Counted from the stretch's first letter, positions 32,592 to 42,854 are shown. The stretch is DNA of 55,118 nucleotides from an uncultured Acidobacteriota bacterium (GCA_937864465.1 CALMJU010000060.1:1-55118); one strand, 5' to 3'. Program-made: numbers and translations. The notes: generated by a model not told the origin, from the letters alone.

Positions 32592-34425
32592 TGAAGACCC
32601 TCGGGATGTCCCACTCGGGCGGAGGCCAGTTCTCCACGATGCTCTCGTCCCAGTACAGGTCCGGGGTGCCCGCGGCAGGCGACTCGATGACCCCCTGCTT
32701 CGTGATCACGCTGCCGAAGTACTTGGCGTTGCCGGTGGCGTCGTAGAAGCCGTTCGTGTAGAGGATCCCCCAGACCGCCGCCTCGTCCTCGATGGCCGGC
32801 CCCGCGCCGTCGTATCCGTCGTCCACATCGGTCGCCCGGATGACTCCTCCGAGTGTGTCCGGGTACTCGAGGTTCAGATACGGCTCCGTCTCGTCCCGCC
32901 GGGCGTTCGCGTTCTGGTCCAGGAACGGCTCGCCCGGCGCCCGGAAGGTGGCCACGCGTCCCGTCACGCCCTTGGTTTGGAACTGCTCGGCGTTGAGGTA
33001 CAGGAAGCCGCGCGTGCCCCAGGTGGAGCCCGCGATCCGGATCGCGGGGGTCAGGTTGTCGTAGATGCCGTCCCCGTCATCGTCATGGGGCGGTCTCCTG
33101 TCCTTGGTGTCGAAGAAGAAGAGGCCGGCCCGGTCGTCGGTGATGGCCTCGAACGTGACGGCGGGGCCGATCCCGTTCTCCTGGAACGAGGAGCCGTTGG
33201 CCCAGGTGTAGTAGTGAGCGTTTTCCCCGCCCGATGTCGCGATCGATTTCCAGACCTCGTAGTCGAAGTCGGGGCATCGGACGAACGGCAGGTTCTGGAA
33301 CAGGTTCGAGTGGTCGTCGGCGTCGGCGAGGGGCGCCGGGTGCGGGGGGCTCCACGCGAAGGGGAGAGGCTGCTGGCCGCCTCCCCGAGGGTGGCCGGTC
33401 GTGGTGAGGAAATCGCCGGCCGTGAGGAAGCGAAGCCACGGGTCCTCGATCGGCAGATGGGAGGCGCCGACCGACGCCGCGTAGTCCACCCAGTTCGGAT
33501 CCGCCGCGAGGTCGGAGCCCCACATCGCGTCGACCCGTGCGGCCACCGGAATCCCTCTCGGGATGCTGTCGTCCACCTTGACGTCGAGGGCGTTCGGCAG
33601 GTCCACGTCGCCCACCGCGGTGACCGTTCCCCAGTGAGGGGAGAAATTGCCGTTGTAGCGCATCTCCGCGCAGGAATGGAGCGGCCCGGACGGCCCAGGG
33701 AACGGCGCTTCGTTGAGCACGGCGCGGATGACCCTCTCCGCGAGGACGATCTCGGACCGCCCGGAAACGCGCAGGATCCTGGCCGTGACCGCCACGGTCG
33801 CGACTCCGAAGCGGGTCCAGGTCCCGGCGACCTCGAGGCGCGGAGGCTCGTACACGTCGATTCGCACGATCCTCGCGCGGATCCCCACCCCTCCGGCCGG
33901 GAATCCTCCCATGAGCGCCTCGGAGAGGTCGGAGAGGAACGTCCTCGCGGCGGACGAGCCCGCCTCGTCGATGCGCACGTCGGGCCCCGACTCGGTCCCG
34001 AGAAACGTGTCGCGGAGCGAGGACCGGTACGGCCTGTCGAAGACGTCGTCCGCACCGTCGCCGTCGAGATCCACCCCCTGCTTGTACATCGGCCACGTGG
34101 AGCCGTCCTGGGGCATCGGGTCCGTCGAGGGGTCGCCGTCCACGTCGATCCGGCGGAGCGTCCGGTCGATCGCCGCGATGGGAGGATTGATGAGGTTGGC
34201 CGTCGATCCGGGGGTGTCGAACCAACGCTTGACCATCCGCACGCCCGACTCCCCGAAGTAGAGGACCTGCGCCGCAAGGCGCTCGTTCTCCGCGATGCGG
34301 ACCTCGGTGTCGGCCATCATGAGAAGGGAGACGCCGAGAAGCGTCAGCATCGTGATCAAGAGGATCGCGAGGACCAGGGCCGATCCCCTCTCGTTCGAAC
34401 CATCTCGGGATGCAGTGGCGTGCAT
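32566..34425 (-). CDS. PilX-like type IV pilus-related protein
   Basis: 619 residues. The N-terminus (NERGSALVLAILLITMLTLLGVSLLMMADTEVRIAENE, residues about 11-48) is the PilX_N-type hydrophobic helix with a Glu-like position after it, as in minor pilins and pilus-assembly proteins. The rest is a large beta-rich ectodomain with Asp/Gly-rich calcium-type loops (DVDGDPSTDP, DLDGDGADDVFD, DDDGDGIYDN). No other pilus genes are nearby, so it may act with a machinery encoded elsewhere, perhaps under control of the adjacent c-di-GMP enzymes. Confidence 0.78.
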   Translation of the reverse strand: MHATASRDGSNERGSALVLAILLITMLTLLGVSLLMMADTEVRIAENERLAAQVLYFGESGVRMVKRWFDTPGSTANLINPPIAAIDRTLRRIDVDGDPSTDPMPQDGSTWPMYKQGVDLDGDGADDVFDRPYRSSLRDTFLGTESGPDVRIDEAGSSAARTFLSDLSEALMGGFPAGGVGIRARIVRIDVYEPPRLEVAGTWTRFGVATVAVTARILRVSGRSEIVLAERVIRAVLNEAPFPGPSGPLHSCAEMRYNGNFSPHWGTVTAVGDVDLPNALDVKVDDSIPRGIPVAARVDAMWGSDLAADPNWVDYAASVGASHLPIEDPWLRFLTAGDFLTTTGHPRGGGQQPLPFAWSPPHPAPLADADDHSNLFQNLPFVRCPDFDYEVWKSIATSGGENAHYYTWANGSSFQENGIGPAVTFEAITDDRAGLFFFDTKDRRPPHDDDGDGIYDNLTPAIRIAGSTWGTRGFLYLNAEQFQTKGVTGRVATFRAPGEPFLDQNANARRDETEPYLNLEYPDTLGGVIRATDVDDGYDGAGPAIEDEAAVWGILYTNGFYDATGNAKYFGSVITKQGVIESPAAGTPDLYWDESIVENWPPPEWDIPRVFITRWETDR

Positions 34426-34742
34426 GGCGCTTCGCCTCCGATCACGGGGATCTCATTCGGCTCTCCTCCTGCTGGCGGCATCCCCTCGACCCCGGCCGCC
34501 CGTTCCGACCCGCATCCTCTTCGCCGCGCCTGCCGGCGCGTGTGATCCAGCCGTCGCGGCGGATGAGTGCAACTGCCGTGCCCGGGGGGCGCCTTCTGGA
34601 GGCTGAATTCGCAAATTCTTTTACAAGAGGGGTTGCAGGGCGCCGCCTCGCAGTGAGGCGTTGGGGGCGATCCCCCGCCCGAGCCTGTGGGATGTCGCTT
34701 TTCGTCACCGCGATGACGCGAAACGGGATCGAGCCGGGCGGC
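34426..34742. other. Intergenic region with AT-rich patch
   Basis: 317 bases upstream of the PilX-like gene and downstream of the GGDEF-EAL gene, both on the minus strand. It contains the hairpin pair at 34644-34676 and an AT-rich stretch near 34608-34628 (minus: TCTTGTAAAAGAATTTGCGAAT). That stretch resembles a sigma-54 -24/-12 spacing but lacks the key GG. No gene seen. Confidence 0.5.
34644..34676 (-). terminator. Paired hairpins after the GGDEF-EAL gene
   Basis: CGCCTC/GAGGCG (34644-34660) and GGGGG/CCCCC (34663-34676) hairpins, about 65 bases past the stop on the minus strand. No T-run, so a weak or rho-dependent terminator. Confidence 0.35.
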
Positions 34743-36881
34743 TCAGCGCTCCCTTCCGCCGGCTTCGCCGCGCGCCGCGCGCTGCCGCTCGAGCAGGCGG
34801 CTGACCTCCTCCGGGGGGACGGGGCGGCTGAAGAGAAAGCCCTGCATGACCGAGCATCCCTCCTCGAGGAGGAAGTCCCTCTGCTCGGCGGTCTCGACCC
34901 CCTCCGCGATGACGTCCTTCCGGAGGCTCCTCGCCATGTGGATGATCGCGACGGTGATCGCCTTGTCGTCCGGCCCCTGCACGAGGTCCCGGACGAACGA
35001 GCGGTCGATCTTCAGCACGTCGATCGGGTACTTCTTGAGGTAGCTCAGCGAGGAGTATCCGGTGCCGAAATCGTCGATCGCGATCCGCACGCCCATCGCC
35101 TTGAACTCCTCGAGGGTCCTCCGCATCCGGGCGGCCTCTCCCATCAGCACGCTCTCCGTGATCTCCAGCTCGACGCGGGACGGGTCGAGCCCCTCGCCGA
35201 CGATCGCCTTGCGAATCGCCTCGGGCGTCTGGCGCTGGAACTGCTGCGCCGACAGGTTGATCGCCACCCGCAGGCGATCGAAGCCCGCCTCGTGCCAGAG
35301 GCGGCCCTGCGCGCAGGCGGTCCGGAGCACCCACTCGCCGATCGGGAGGATGAGCCCGGTCTCCTCCGCGAGCGGGATGAATTCGAGGGGAAGGACGAGC
35401 CCCAGCTCCGGATGCCTCCAGCGGATCAGCGCCTCGACGCCGAGGATGCGCCCGCTCCCCGCGTCCACGAGCGGCTGGTAGCAGAGGAGGAACTCGTCCT
35501 GCGAGACCGCCCTGCGAAGGCGTGTCTCCATCGAGAGCCGGTGGAGGGCCGACGTGTTCATGGAGAGGTTGTAGAACTGGTAGTTGTTCCTCCCGCTCGA
35601 CTTGGCGTGGTTCATGGCCACGTCGGCGTTCTTCAGCAGCGTCTCGGCGTCGTCCCCGTCCGTCGGGAACACGCTGATGCCGATGCTGGCGGTTGCGAAG
35701 ATCTCCCGGGAGTCCAGCGGGAAGGGGTCTTTCAGGGAGTCGAGGATCCGGAGCGCCACCTTGCCGGCGTCCTCGTCGCGCCGGATGTCGGTCAGCAGCA
35801 GGATGTACTCGTCTCCTCCCAGGCGAGCCACGGTCCCCCAGTCCTCGGAGGGCTCACCGCGGGTCAGCCCGTCCGTCGCGCGGACGTTGTGCTGCAGCCG
35901 CTCGGCGAAGGCCCGGAGGAGCCGGTCGCCGGCCGTGTGCCCCAGCGTGTCGTTGATCCGATGGAAGTGATCGACGTCCAAGATCAGGATCGCGAGCGGC
36001 TCCTCGTGCCTCCGCGCGTTCTTGATGGCGATGGCGAGATGGCGGTCGAAGAGGACCCGGTTCGGCAGGCCCGTCAGGGAGTCGAAGTGCGCCAGCGACC
36101 GGATCCTCTTCTCGGCCAGCACGCTCTCGGTGACGTTCTGGATCGTTCCCCGGATCCGACGGGCGCGCCCCGGGAGGTCCGCCTCCGGATCGACCCGGCC
36201 GCGCAGGTGGAGCGGCGACCCGTCGGCCCCCTGCGCCCGGAAGTCGAAGCCGGCGGACCGGCCGAGCCGAGCGGCCTCCTCGAGGGCCAGGCGGACGGCG
36301 GATCGATCGTCGGCGTGGACGCGGTCGAGAATCTCCTCCAGCCGCGAGAGCGAGCCCGGCGCGGTCCCGAGGAGCCGGTCGAGATCCTCCGAGCACCGGA
36401 ACCGCCCCGAGCGCGGCCACCACTCCCAGCGGCAGAGCTGCGCGATCCGGGTCGCGGCGGCCAGCCGGGCCTCGCTGAGGCGCAGAGCGTCCGCGGCCTC
36501 CTTGCCGCGGATCATGTTGCGCACGCGGTGCGCCAGCTCGGTCCAGCTCGCCCGCTTCGGGGCGAAGTCGGTCGCGCCGGCGTCGCATCCGCTCGACAGG
36601 GGAGCGAGATCGCCGGGATCGGTCAGCACGAGGATCGGAACTGCGTCTCCTCCCGGCGCCCGCCGGATCTCGGCGCGCACGGAGGTCCCCTCCGTCGCCT
36701 CGAGGCCCGCGTCGAGGATCACGAGGTCGGGACGGTGCCGGGAGAACAGCTCGACGGCGCGGCGCGCGCCGTCCGCCTCGACCGCCTCGTAGCCGGCGCG
36801 GGTCGCGGCCGCGGCGAGGGCCCCGACGGACGCCGCGTCCTCTCCCGCGATCAGGATCCTCGGTCTCTCCTCGTCCGCCAT
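34743..36881 (-). CDS. Receiver-PAS-GGDEF-EAL c-di-GMP regulator
   Basis: 712 residues from ATG 36881 (GGGAAGGCGACG upstream). Residues about 5-120 are a receiver domain with the phospho-acceptor Asp in DLVILDAGL. A PAS-like region follows. The GGDEF domain is VARLGGDEYILLL (Tyr for Phe) and carries a short insertion (RGEPSEDWG) that separates RATD from the motif, so the inhibitory site is probably altered. The EAL domain is intact: EALIRWRHPE, NLSAQQFQR, LEITES, IDDFGTGYSS, KIDRSFV, EGVET. Phosphodiesterase activity is likely; cyclase activity is uncertain. No histidine kinase is adjacent. Confidence 0.92.
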   Translation of the reverse strand: MADEERPRILIAGEDAASVGALAAAATRAGYEAVEADGARRAVELFSRHRPDLVILDAGLEATEGTSVRAEIRRAPGGDAVPILVLTDPGDLAPLSSGCDAGATDFAPKRASWTELAHRVRNMIRGKEAADALRLSEARLAAATRIAQLCRWEWWPRSGRFRCSEDLDRLLGTAPGSLSRLEEILDRVHADDRSAVRLALEEAARLGRSAGFDFRAQGADGSPLHLRGRVDPEADLPGRARRIRGTIQNVTESVLAEKRIRSLAHFDSLTGLPNRVLFDRHLAIAIKNARRHEEPLAILILDVDHFHRINDTLGHTAGDRLLRAFAERLQHNVRATDGLTRGEPSEDWGTVARLGGDEYILLLTDIRRDEDAGKVALRILDSLKDPFPLDSREIFATASIGISVFPTDGDDAETLLKNADVAMNHAKSSGRNNYQFYNLSMNTSALHRLSMETRLRRAVSQDEFLLCYQPLVDAGSGRILGVEALIRWRHPELGLVLPLEFIPLAEETGLILPIGEWVLRTACAQGRLWHEAGFDRLRVAINLSAQQFQRQTPEAIRKAIVGEGLDPSRVELEITESVLMGEAARMRRTLEEFKAMGVRIAIDDFGTGYSSLSYLKKYPIDVLKIDRSFVRDLVQGPDDKAITVAIIHMARSLRKDVIAEGVETAEQRDFLLEEGCSVMQGFLFSRPVPPEEVSRLLERQRAARGEAGGRER

Positions 36882-36992
36882 CGTCGCCTTCCCGTTCCCC
36901 GCTCCGGCGCGCCCGAAGGGGGAATCTAGGAGCGGCTCGGCTCCCGTCAAGATCCTCCGGGGGCGCCGCGGAGGATCCCCGAATCGAGGGGG

Positions 36993-39900
36993 CTAGCGCC
37001 GATCGAGCCGCAGGTCTTTCAGGTTCTCCAGGCTCCTCTCGTCGAACTTGAACCGGAGCGAGACGAAGGGTCCCTTCCGGGTGCCGTCGTCGGAGGCGGC
37101 GTACGGCGTCTCGAATCCGAGGACGTTGTAGCCCCCGGTCAGCCACAGGTTCCGGATCGCGAGCCAGCCGACCTCGATCCCGGCGCCGTAGGTCGCCGTC
37201 CCGGTGTCGTTCTGCGCGAAGCGCCGGACGCTTCCTCCGAGCGTCCAGCGCGGCCGGATCTGCGCGGTGTAGTGGGCGCCGAGGAGCCAGGTGAGGCTCC
37301 CTCCGACTCCGAGAGAGTCGAGCCCCTCGACGCGGCGGGCGATCCCGGTCACGGCGATCCTGTGTCGCGGCGCCAGCTGCGCGCCCGCCGCCACGTTGAG
37401 GGCGATGCTGTCGGGGGCGTCGAACGCGCGGTCGTAGAGGGTGCCGATTCCCGTCGCTCCGCCGGCGTCCCGGATCGCGGGGGCTCCCCCCGACGCCGGC
37501 TCGGTGGGAACGCTTCCGGGAACGACGCCGCCCGCGGTCGTCGCCGTGCCGGTGCGGGCGACCTGGTCCAGCCGGACGAGCGCCTGCCAAAGGCGGCCGA
37601 CCGGCCGGTACGCCAGCCCGAAGAGCCCCTCGGCGACGGCCGCCGTGCCCGCCGCCTCGGGGTCGTGGACGAAGATCCGCTCTCGCACGAAGGCCGTCCA
37701 GGGCTCGCCGAGCCGGAAGGCCCCGGAAGCCGTCGCCACGTGGCGCGTCTCGCGCGCAGCGAGATGGATCTCGTAGCGGCTCGAGACGATCGAGTCTCCG
37801 AACCTCTTCTCGAAGCCGGCCCCCAGCGTCGAGAAGTCTCCCTCCTCGCTTCCACGCTCGGTCTCGACGCGCGAGGCGAGGAAGCTCAGCGACGCGCCGC
37901 GGCCCAGCGGGAGGACCGTCTCGATGCCGGTCGTGGAGCGCAGCGTGGCCCCGGAGCCTCCGCCGGCCAGCTCGTAGCGGGCGTGGGCCTTCGTGTTGGC
38001 CCCGATGCTGCTCTCGAGCCCGAGCGAGGTCCGGTCCCGGGCGGGTCCGTCGCCGGACTCGATCTCGTGCCGGAGGACGAGCCGCTGGCCCTCGGCGATC
38101 TCGCAGGCGAGGCCGACCGCGGTGCGCGAGGGATAGCCCGGCGCGGTCTCGCCGCCGAGCACCTGACGATGCGACACTTCGCCGAGCCAGCGCTTGCCTA
38201 GCATTCCCCGTGCGCCGATCTCCGCGAGGGAGGAGTCCGCCCGGCCGGAAGGGCCGTCGGAAGCGACGCTCGTCAGCCCTCCGAAGAGCGTGGAGGCCCC
38301 GAGCCTCCGCTCGGCGTCCACCTCGGCGACGCTCCTCTCGATCCCCGAGACGTCGTCCTGCTGGCGGAACGCCTCGCCCTTCACGCGCCAGTCGCGGCCC
38401 GGCTCCCAGAGCACGCTCCCGCCCATGCGGCGGCTGCCGATCTCCGGGGCCGCGAGCAGCGTCGGGTTGGCGAATCCCGAGGGGACGTCGCGCCAGGAGA
38501 CTTCCCACTCGACTTCCGCGTTCGGACGTGAGCGCACCTCGAGACGGGACGCCGTCTCGGTTCCCCCTCCCTCGTCCGTCGCCGCGATCTCCGCGCGCAC
38601 GGAGGTCCCCGGCCCGGGCCTCCAGACGAGGTCGGCCCCGTACAGCTCGAGGTCGTCCCCCTCCCGTTGCTCGCGAACCGCGGAGACCCCGCTTTCCACG
38701 CGGTCGGTCGGCCGGAACGTCACCCTGGCTCCCGCCGCGATCTGCGAGTCTCCTCCGCCGCGGGCCTCGTAGAGCACGACGATCCGGAAGGGGTTCATCG
38801 CCGCGTCGAACGGAGGCACCGGCCCGCGGAAGAGGATCGTCCCGGCTTCCGGATCGAGGTCGTAATCGAGATCGGCCAGCTTCACCTGCCGCGAGAGCAC
38901 CTCGTCGGTGCGCTCGCGGTCCCGGACCTCGAGGACGACGCGCTCGGAGCGTGCGACGACGGGGCGGCGAGAGAGGAGGTACGGCCCCGACGTGCCGTCC
39001 GGAGACAGCACGTCGCGGACGACGGTCTGGTCGGTGGACGCGGCGAATCCTTCGATCGTCGTCCGGCCGAGAGACGCCCGGCCCGAGGCCCCCTCGAACC
39101 GCCGGTCGTACCGCGAGAGCTCCGTCCGGTCGAAGCCGGTGGCCACCTCCCCGTACTGCGCGAAGCCCCTGGGGCTGTCCATTCGGGCGAAGACCGGGCC
39201 CTGCCGCCTCGCCTCGTCCACCGTGACCGACGTGTCGCCCCAGATCGGGAAGTAGCGGTCCGGCTCGAACGTGTCGGACAGCCGTTCGCGGTCGCGCTCG
39301 CGCGCCGTGTCCACGGACACGGTGAGGCGGGACGCGCGGCCGACGGGGCCGCGGGCCACGAACGCGAGCCGCCCGCCGTCGCCCTCGGGATCGTCGTCGA
39401 GGCCCGGCGGGCCGCCGCCGTCCCCCTCGACCCCGCCCTCGCCGGCGAGCCTGCCCTCCGCGAGGCCGGCGACCCGCCACCGGCCGCCCGCGGGGAGAAC
39501 GTCCACCAGGATCTCCGCCTCGAGGTCCTCCCACGTCGCCCGCGCGCGGACGCGGCCCGGGAACGTCTGCGGGGCGAATCGGACCGCGGCGGCGCCGTCG
39601 GCCAGGCGGACCTGGAATCCCGGCGTCGCCGGGTCGGCGTCCGGATCGAGCGGCACGGCCCCTTCGACCTCGAGGATCAGGGCGGGCGCCTCGGAGACGC
39701 GCATCCCCGCCCCGTCGTTCGCCTCGATCTCGAGCAGGCCGGGGGTCGCGGAGTCGGCGATCCAGCGCGATCCCGGAGCCGCGATCCTGAGGCCCGCGAT
39801 GCGCCCGGGCCGGCCCACGGTCACCGCGACCGGCGCCGCCGCCTCGGGGGACGCGCCCGGCGGGATCGCGCGGAGCTCGATCCGGTTCTTGCCGTCGGTG

Positions 39901-41828
39901 AGAGGGACGCCGACGTAGCGGGACGCCGCGACCCCGCGCGACGGGAGCGTGGAGGTTGCGCCGATCCTGGAAGCCGGGACGGGGACGCCGTTGACGCTCA
40001 GGCTCGGGGTCGAGCCGAGCGGGTACACGACGTCCACGGAGACGCTCGAGCCGGCGGCCCGCGCGCCGTCGGCCGGCGCGACGATCGCCGCCGTCGCGGG
40101 CGCCTCGCGCACGAGGGCCTCGAGGCCTTCCCCGGCCGCCCCAGGGACTCGCCCCGCCGCCTCCGGCGCCGCGCCGGCCGTGGCCTCCACGACGCGGGCG
40201 GCGACCCTCTCGCGCAGGATCCGTCCGATCTCCGAGGCGCCCCGGCCGCCGTCATCCGCGTCGCAGGAGACCGCGATCCGGGAGGGGACCCGCGCGCCGC
40301 GCTCGACGAGGAGCTCCGCGGCGTGCTCGAGGTGGACCGGGGCGGACGTCTGGAGCCTCCCCGGGGCCGAGAGCAGCGTGACCGACGGCACCGCGAGGGC
40401 GACGCCGTCCGAGGCAACGCGGCACCGGGGCGCTCCGGCCGGTCCGACGGGGAAGTCGGCGACGGCCAGCGCGGCCGGGCGCGTCTCGACGAAGCGCGAG
40501 CCCCGGTCCCCGGCCCAGTCGGCGTTCACGATCTCGGGGCGGAGGGTCTCGGGGAGCGTGTCGCGATCGAGGCGAGCGACGTGCAGCCCGGGGCGGACCC
40601 CCTCGAGGTGCCATCGGCCGGTGACGTCGGTGACCGCGCCGCGGCCGTCCTCGAGCGCCACGAGGATCCCGGGCACGCCGGGCTCCCCGGCGTCCGAGAT
40701 CCCGTCGCCATCGTCGTCCACGAACACGCGCCCCACGAGGGTCGCCTCCCGCCGGAACGGTCCGGGCACGATCCGGACGGCCGCGCTGGCGGGAAGGGAC
40801 GAGAACGGCCACCCCGCCGGCGAGACGGCCGATGCCACCGCCCGGTTCAGGGCCTCCCCCTCGCGGGCGAGGGCGGTGACGCGCGCCGCGAGGCGCACCG
40901 CGCGCGTCTCCCCGGGCGACAGGCTGCCGAGCGGGAAGCGAAGCGCCCGTCCGTCCGCCGACACGATCGGCTCGACCGCCGACCCGTCCACGCGGCCGCT
41001 CCCGTCGAGGTACGCGAGCCCCGGCGGAAGCGTGTCCTGCGCCTCCACGGAGGACGCCGTGAAGGTGCCGACGTTGCGGACCTCGAGCGAGAACGCGACC
41101 GGATCTCCCGGGGACGCGACCGAGCGCTCAGCCCGTTTCGAGATCTCGATCACCGGCGGCACGACCGGGGTCAAGACGGTGTTGCTGAGCACGATCCCGG
41201 GGCTCTCGGCCGAGGAGCCCTCTCCGGTCTCCTCCACGACCGTGTCCGCCGGGACGTCGGAGAGCACGGGGACCACGAGCTGCACGGACACGATCGCGCC
41301 GGCCGGGACGGCGTCGAAGCTCCAGGTCGCGGTGCGCGTCGCGGCGTCCCAGCCGGTCGCCGTCGGCGCCGGGAGCGCGCCGGGCGATCCGGCGATCGAC
41401 GTCGGGTCTCCGAGTCCGGCGTCGAGCGGCAGCCGGAGAACGACTCCGGTCCAGGGGTCCGCCGAGCGGTTCTCCGTCACGAGGGTGTACGTCAGGCGCG
41501 TACCCGGCGCGACCGTCCCCGCGGGCTCGACCGAGAGCACGAGCTCCTCGATCGCCGCCGCCGGCGCGACGACGGTCACGACGGCGTTGGAGAGCACGAC
41601 GAGGGAGCTCGAAGGCGCCTGCGGATCGCCCGGAGGAGAGATCTCCCCATCGACGTACGATCCCGTCGCGACGTTGACGATCCGAGTTCCCGGCGGCGTG
41701 GGGGCCGTCTGGCCCGCCGCGGGGGAGACGAGGGCGCAGGCACCGAGGGCGATCGCGGCGCGCAAGAATGGACCGCACGCACGCGCGCGCGAAAAAACGA
41801 AACCGGGTGGCGCCGGAACCCCGGTCAT
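36993..41828 (-). CDS. Giant DUF11/SdrD-B surface protein with C-terminal beta-barrel
   Basis: 1611 residues. After a signal sequence come DUF11-type Ig repeats (VEPAGTVAPGTRLTYTLVTENRS; VASPGDPVAFSLEVRNVGT), an SdrD-B/carboxypeptidase-regulatory type domain (VGRVFVDDDGDGISDAGEPG, then VTDVTGRWHLEGVRPG), a weak OmpA-like stretch (VSCDADDGGRGASEIGR), further Ig-like strands, and about 600 residues of outer-membrane barrel strands (YFPIWGDTSVTVDEARRQG onward, ending FVSLRFKFDERSLENL). Likely an outer-membrane anchored adhesin or surface-layer tether. It is the last gene of four co-directional surface genes. Confidence 0.82.
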   Translation of the reverse strand: MTGVPAPPGFVFSRARACGPFLRAAIALGACALVSPAAGQTAPTPPGTRIVNVATGSYVDGEISPPGDPQAPSSSLVVLSNAVVTVVAPAAAIEELVLSVEPAGTVAPGTRLTYTLVTENRSADPWTGVVLRLPLDAGLGDPTSIAGSPGALPAPTATGWDAATRTATWSFDAVPAGAIVSVQLVVPVLSDVPADTVVEETGEGSSAESPGIVLSNTVLTPVVPPVIEISKRAERSVASPGDPVAFSLEVRNVGTFTASSVEAQDTLPPGLAYLDGSGRVDGSAVEPIVSADGRALRFPLGSLSPGETRAVRLAARVTALAREGEALNRAVASAVSPAGWPFSSLPASAAVRIVPGPFRREATLVGRVFVDDDGDGISDAGEPGVPGILVALEDGRGAVTDVTGRWHLEGVRPGLHVARLDRDTLPETLRPEIVNADWAGDRGSRFVETRPAALAVADFPVGPAGAPRCRVASDGVALAVPSVTLLSAPGRLQTSAPVHLEHAAELLVERGARVPSRIAVSCDADDGGRGASEIGRILRERVAARVVEATAGAAPEAAGRVPGAAGEGLEALVREAPATAAIVAPADGARAAGSSVSVDVVYPLGSTPSLSVNGVPVPASRIGATSTLPSRGVAASRYVGVPLTDGKNRIELRAIPPGASPEAAAPVAVTVGRPGRIAGLRIAAPGSRWIADSATPGLLEIEANDGAGMRVSEAPALILEVEGAVPLDPDADPATPGFQVRLADGAAAVRFAPQTFPGRVRARATWEDLEAEILVDVLPAGGRWRVAGLAEGRLAGEGGVEGDGGGPPGLDDDPEGDGGRLAFVARGPVGRASRLTVSVDTARERDRERLSDTFEPDRYFPIWGDTSVTVDEARRQGPVFARMDSPRGFAQYGEVATGFDRTELSRYDRRFEGASGRASLGRTTIEGFAASTDQTVVRDVLSPDGTSGPYLLSRRPVVARSERVVLEVRDRERTDEVLSRQVKLADLDYDLDPEAGTILFRGPVPPFDAAMNPFRIVVLYEARGGGDSQIAAGARVTFRPTDRVESGVSAVREQREGDDLELYGADLVWRPGPGTSVRAEIAATDEGGGTETASRLEVRSRPNAEVEWEVSWRDVPSGFANPTLLAAPEIGSRRMGGSVLWEPGRDWRVKGEAFRQQDDVSGIERSVAEVDAERRLGASTLFGGLTSVASDGPSGRADSSLAEIGARGMLGKRWLGEVSHRQVLGGETAPGYPSRTAVGLACEIAEGQRLVLRHEIESGDGPARDRTSLGLESSIGANTKAHARYELAGGGSGATLRSTTGIETVLPLGRGASLSFLASRVETERGSEEGDFSTLGAGFEKRFGDSIVSSRYEIHLAARETRHVATASGAFRLGEPWTAFVRERIFVHDPEAAGTAAVAEGLFGLAYRPVGRLWQALVRLDQVARTGTATTAGGVVPGSVPTEPASGGAPAIRDAGGATGIGTLYDRAFDAPDSIALNVAAGAQLAPRHRIAVTGIARRVEGLDSLGVGGSLTWLLGAHYTAQIRPRWTLGGSVRRFAQNDTGTATYGAGIEVGWLAIRNLWLTGGYNVLGFETPYAASDDGTRKGPFVSLRFKFDERSLENLKDLRLDRR

Positions 41829-41924
41829 GAAGCCGCCCTCACGCGCGGAGGAAGGAAATCGCGGCGCGGGGCGTCCCGGAGGACGCCCCGCACTCCACGA
41901 GCTGCGCGACCGATCGAAGCCCGA

Positions 41925-42830
41925 CTAGTCGATCTGCACCTGGAACGTGATCGTCGCCGAGGCGCTCGCAGCCAGCGAGCCGACGCTGACGGTGACCTCC
42001 CCGGGGTTCGTCACGTTGTAGTCCGCCTCGTCGTCGCCCGCGGCGTCGGTCTTGCCCGTGCCGTTGAGCGTGATCGTTCCGGCCTGGTACGTCGTGTTGG
42101 CCGGGATCGGGTCGGTCAGGACGATGCTGTTCGCCTGCCCCGTGCCGTTGTTGGTGATGACGACGGTGTAGGTCAGGACCGTGAGCGGGGGCTGGTCGCC
42201 GAGGGGGGAGACCGACTTCACGACGCTGAGCGCGGGCGCCTGGATCGTCGTCGTGTCCGTGGCCGTGTCGAAGACGTTCGTGTCGAACGACGACGTGCCG
42301 GTCACGGTCGTCGTGTCCACGGTGCCGTCGGCGGCGCCGGTCGGGACCGTCACCGCTACGAGAAGGTCGTAGGTGGTGTCGTGCGCGAGGACTCCGGTAT
42401 CCGGAACGCCGTCGGTGTCCGTGTCGGTGAGGAGCACGTCGGTGCCGGCGTCGTACAGGCCGTTGCCGTTGACGTCGTGGTAGATCTGCACCGTCCAGCC
42501 GTTGCTGCTGACGGCCGTCATGTCGAACGTGTCGTCCCCGTTCCCGTTGTTCGTGACGACGTGCGCGTAGTACACGACGTCGCCCGGGTCGGCATTGGAC
42601 GTGTTGTCCGGCGAGACGTCCACCGCGGCGACCTGCGACACCGTCGTCGTGACGATGTTCGAAAGGGCCTGAAGGGCGTTGCCGTTGACGTCCTGGTAGT
42701 CCACCGTGGCCTGGTTCGTGATGTCGGTCCCGGCGGGCGTCCCGACGGCGTGCGCGGGCACGGCGAGGACCGCGGCCGCGAGCCCCAGGAAGGCGACTGC
42801 CAGGAGCGAGATCCCTCTCTTCGTCGTCAT
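41925..42830 (-). CDS. Secreted DUF11-repeat protein
   Basis: 301 residues, ATG 42830 after GGAGACGGAAC. Signal peptide ISLLAVAFLGLAAAVLAVPAHA. Two beta-sandwich repeats: VDVSPDNTSNADPGDVVYYAHVVTNNGNGDDTF and a C-terminal DUF11 unit (LSVVKSVSPLGDQPPLTVLTYTVVITNNG, ending LAASASATITFQVQID). The Asp-rich loops (DVNGNGLYDAGTDVLLTDTDTDG) suggest calcium binding. It is very Thr/Asp-rich. It lies between two other DUF11 genes. Likely secreted or surface-bound. Confidence 0.85.
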   Translation of the reverse strand: MTTKRGISLLAVAFLGLAAAVLAVPAHAVGTPAGTDITNQATVDYQDVNGNALQALSNIVTTTVSQVAAVDVSPDNTSNADPGDVVYYAHVVTNNGNGDDTFDMTAVSSNGWTVQIYHDVNGNGLYDAGTDVLLTDTDTDGVPDTGVLAHDTTYDLLVAVTVPTGAADGTVDTTTVTGTSSFDTNVFDTATDTTTIQAPALSVVKSVSPLGDQPPLTVLTYTVVITNNGTGQANSIVLTDPIPANTTYQAGTITLNGTGKTDAAGDDEADYNVTNPGEVTVSVGSLAASASATITFQVQID

Positions 42831-42854
42831 GTTCCGTCTCCTCTCGATCGCGCG

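Noticed and set aside
34608-34628. Sigma-54 promoter before the PilX-like gene
   Set aside because: TGTAAA-N5-TTGC has the right spacing but lacks the invariant GG of the -24 element.
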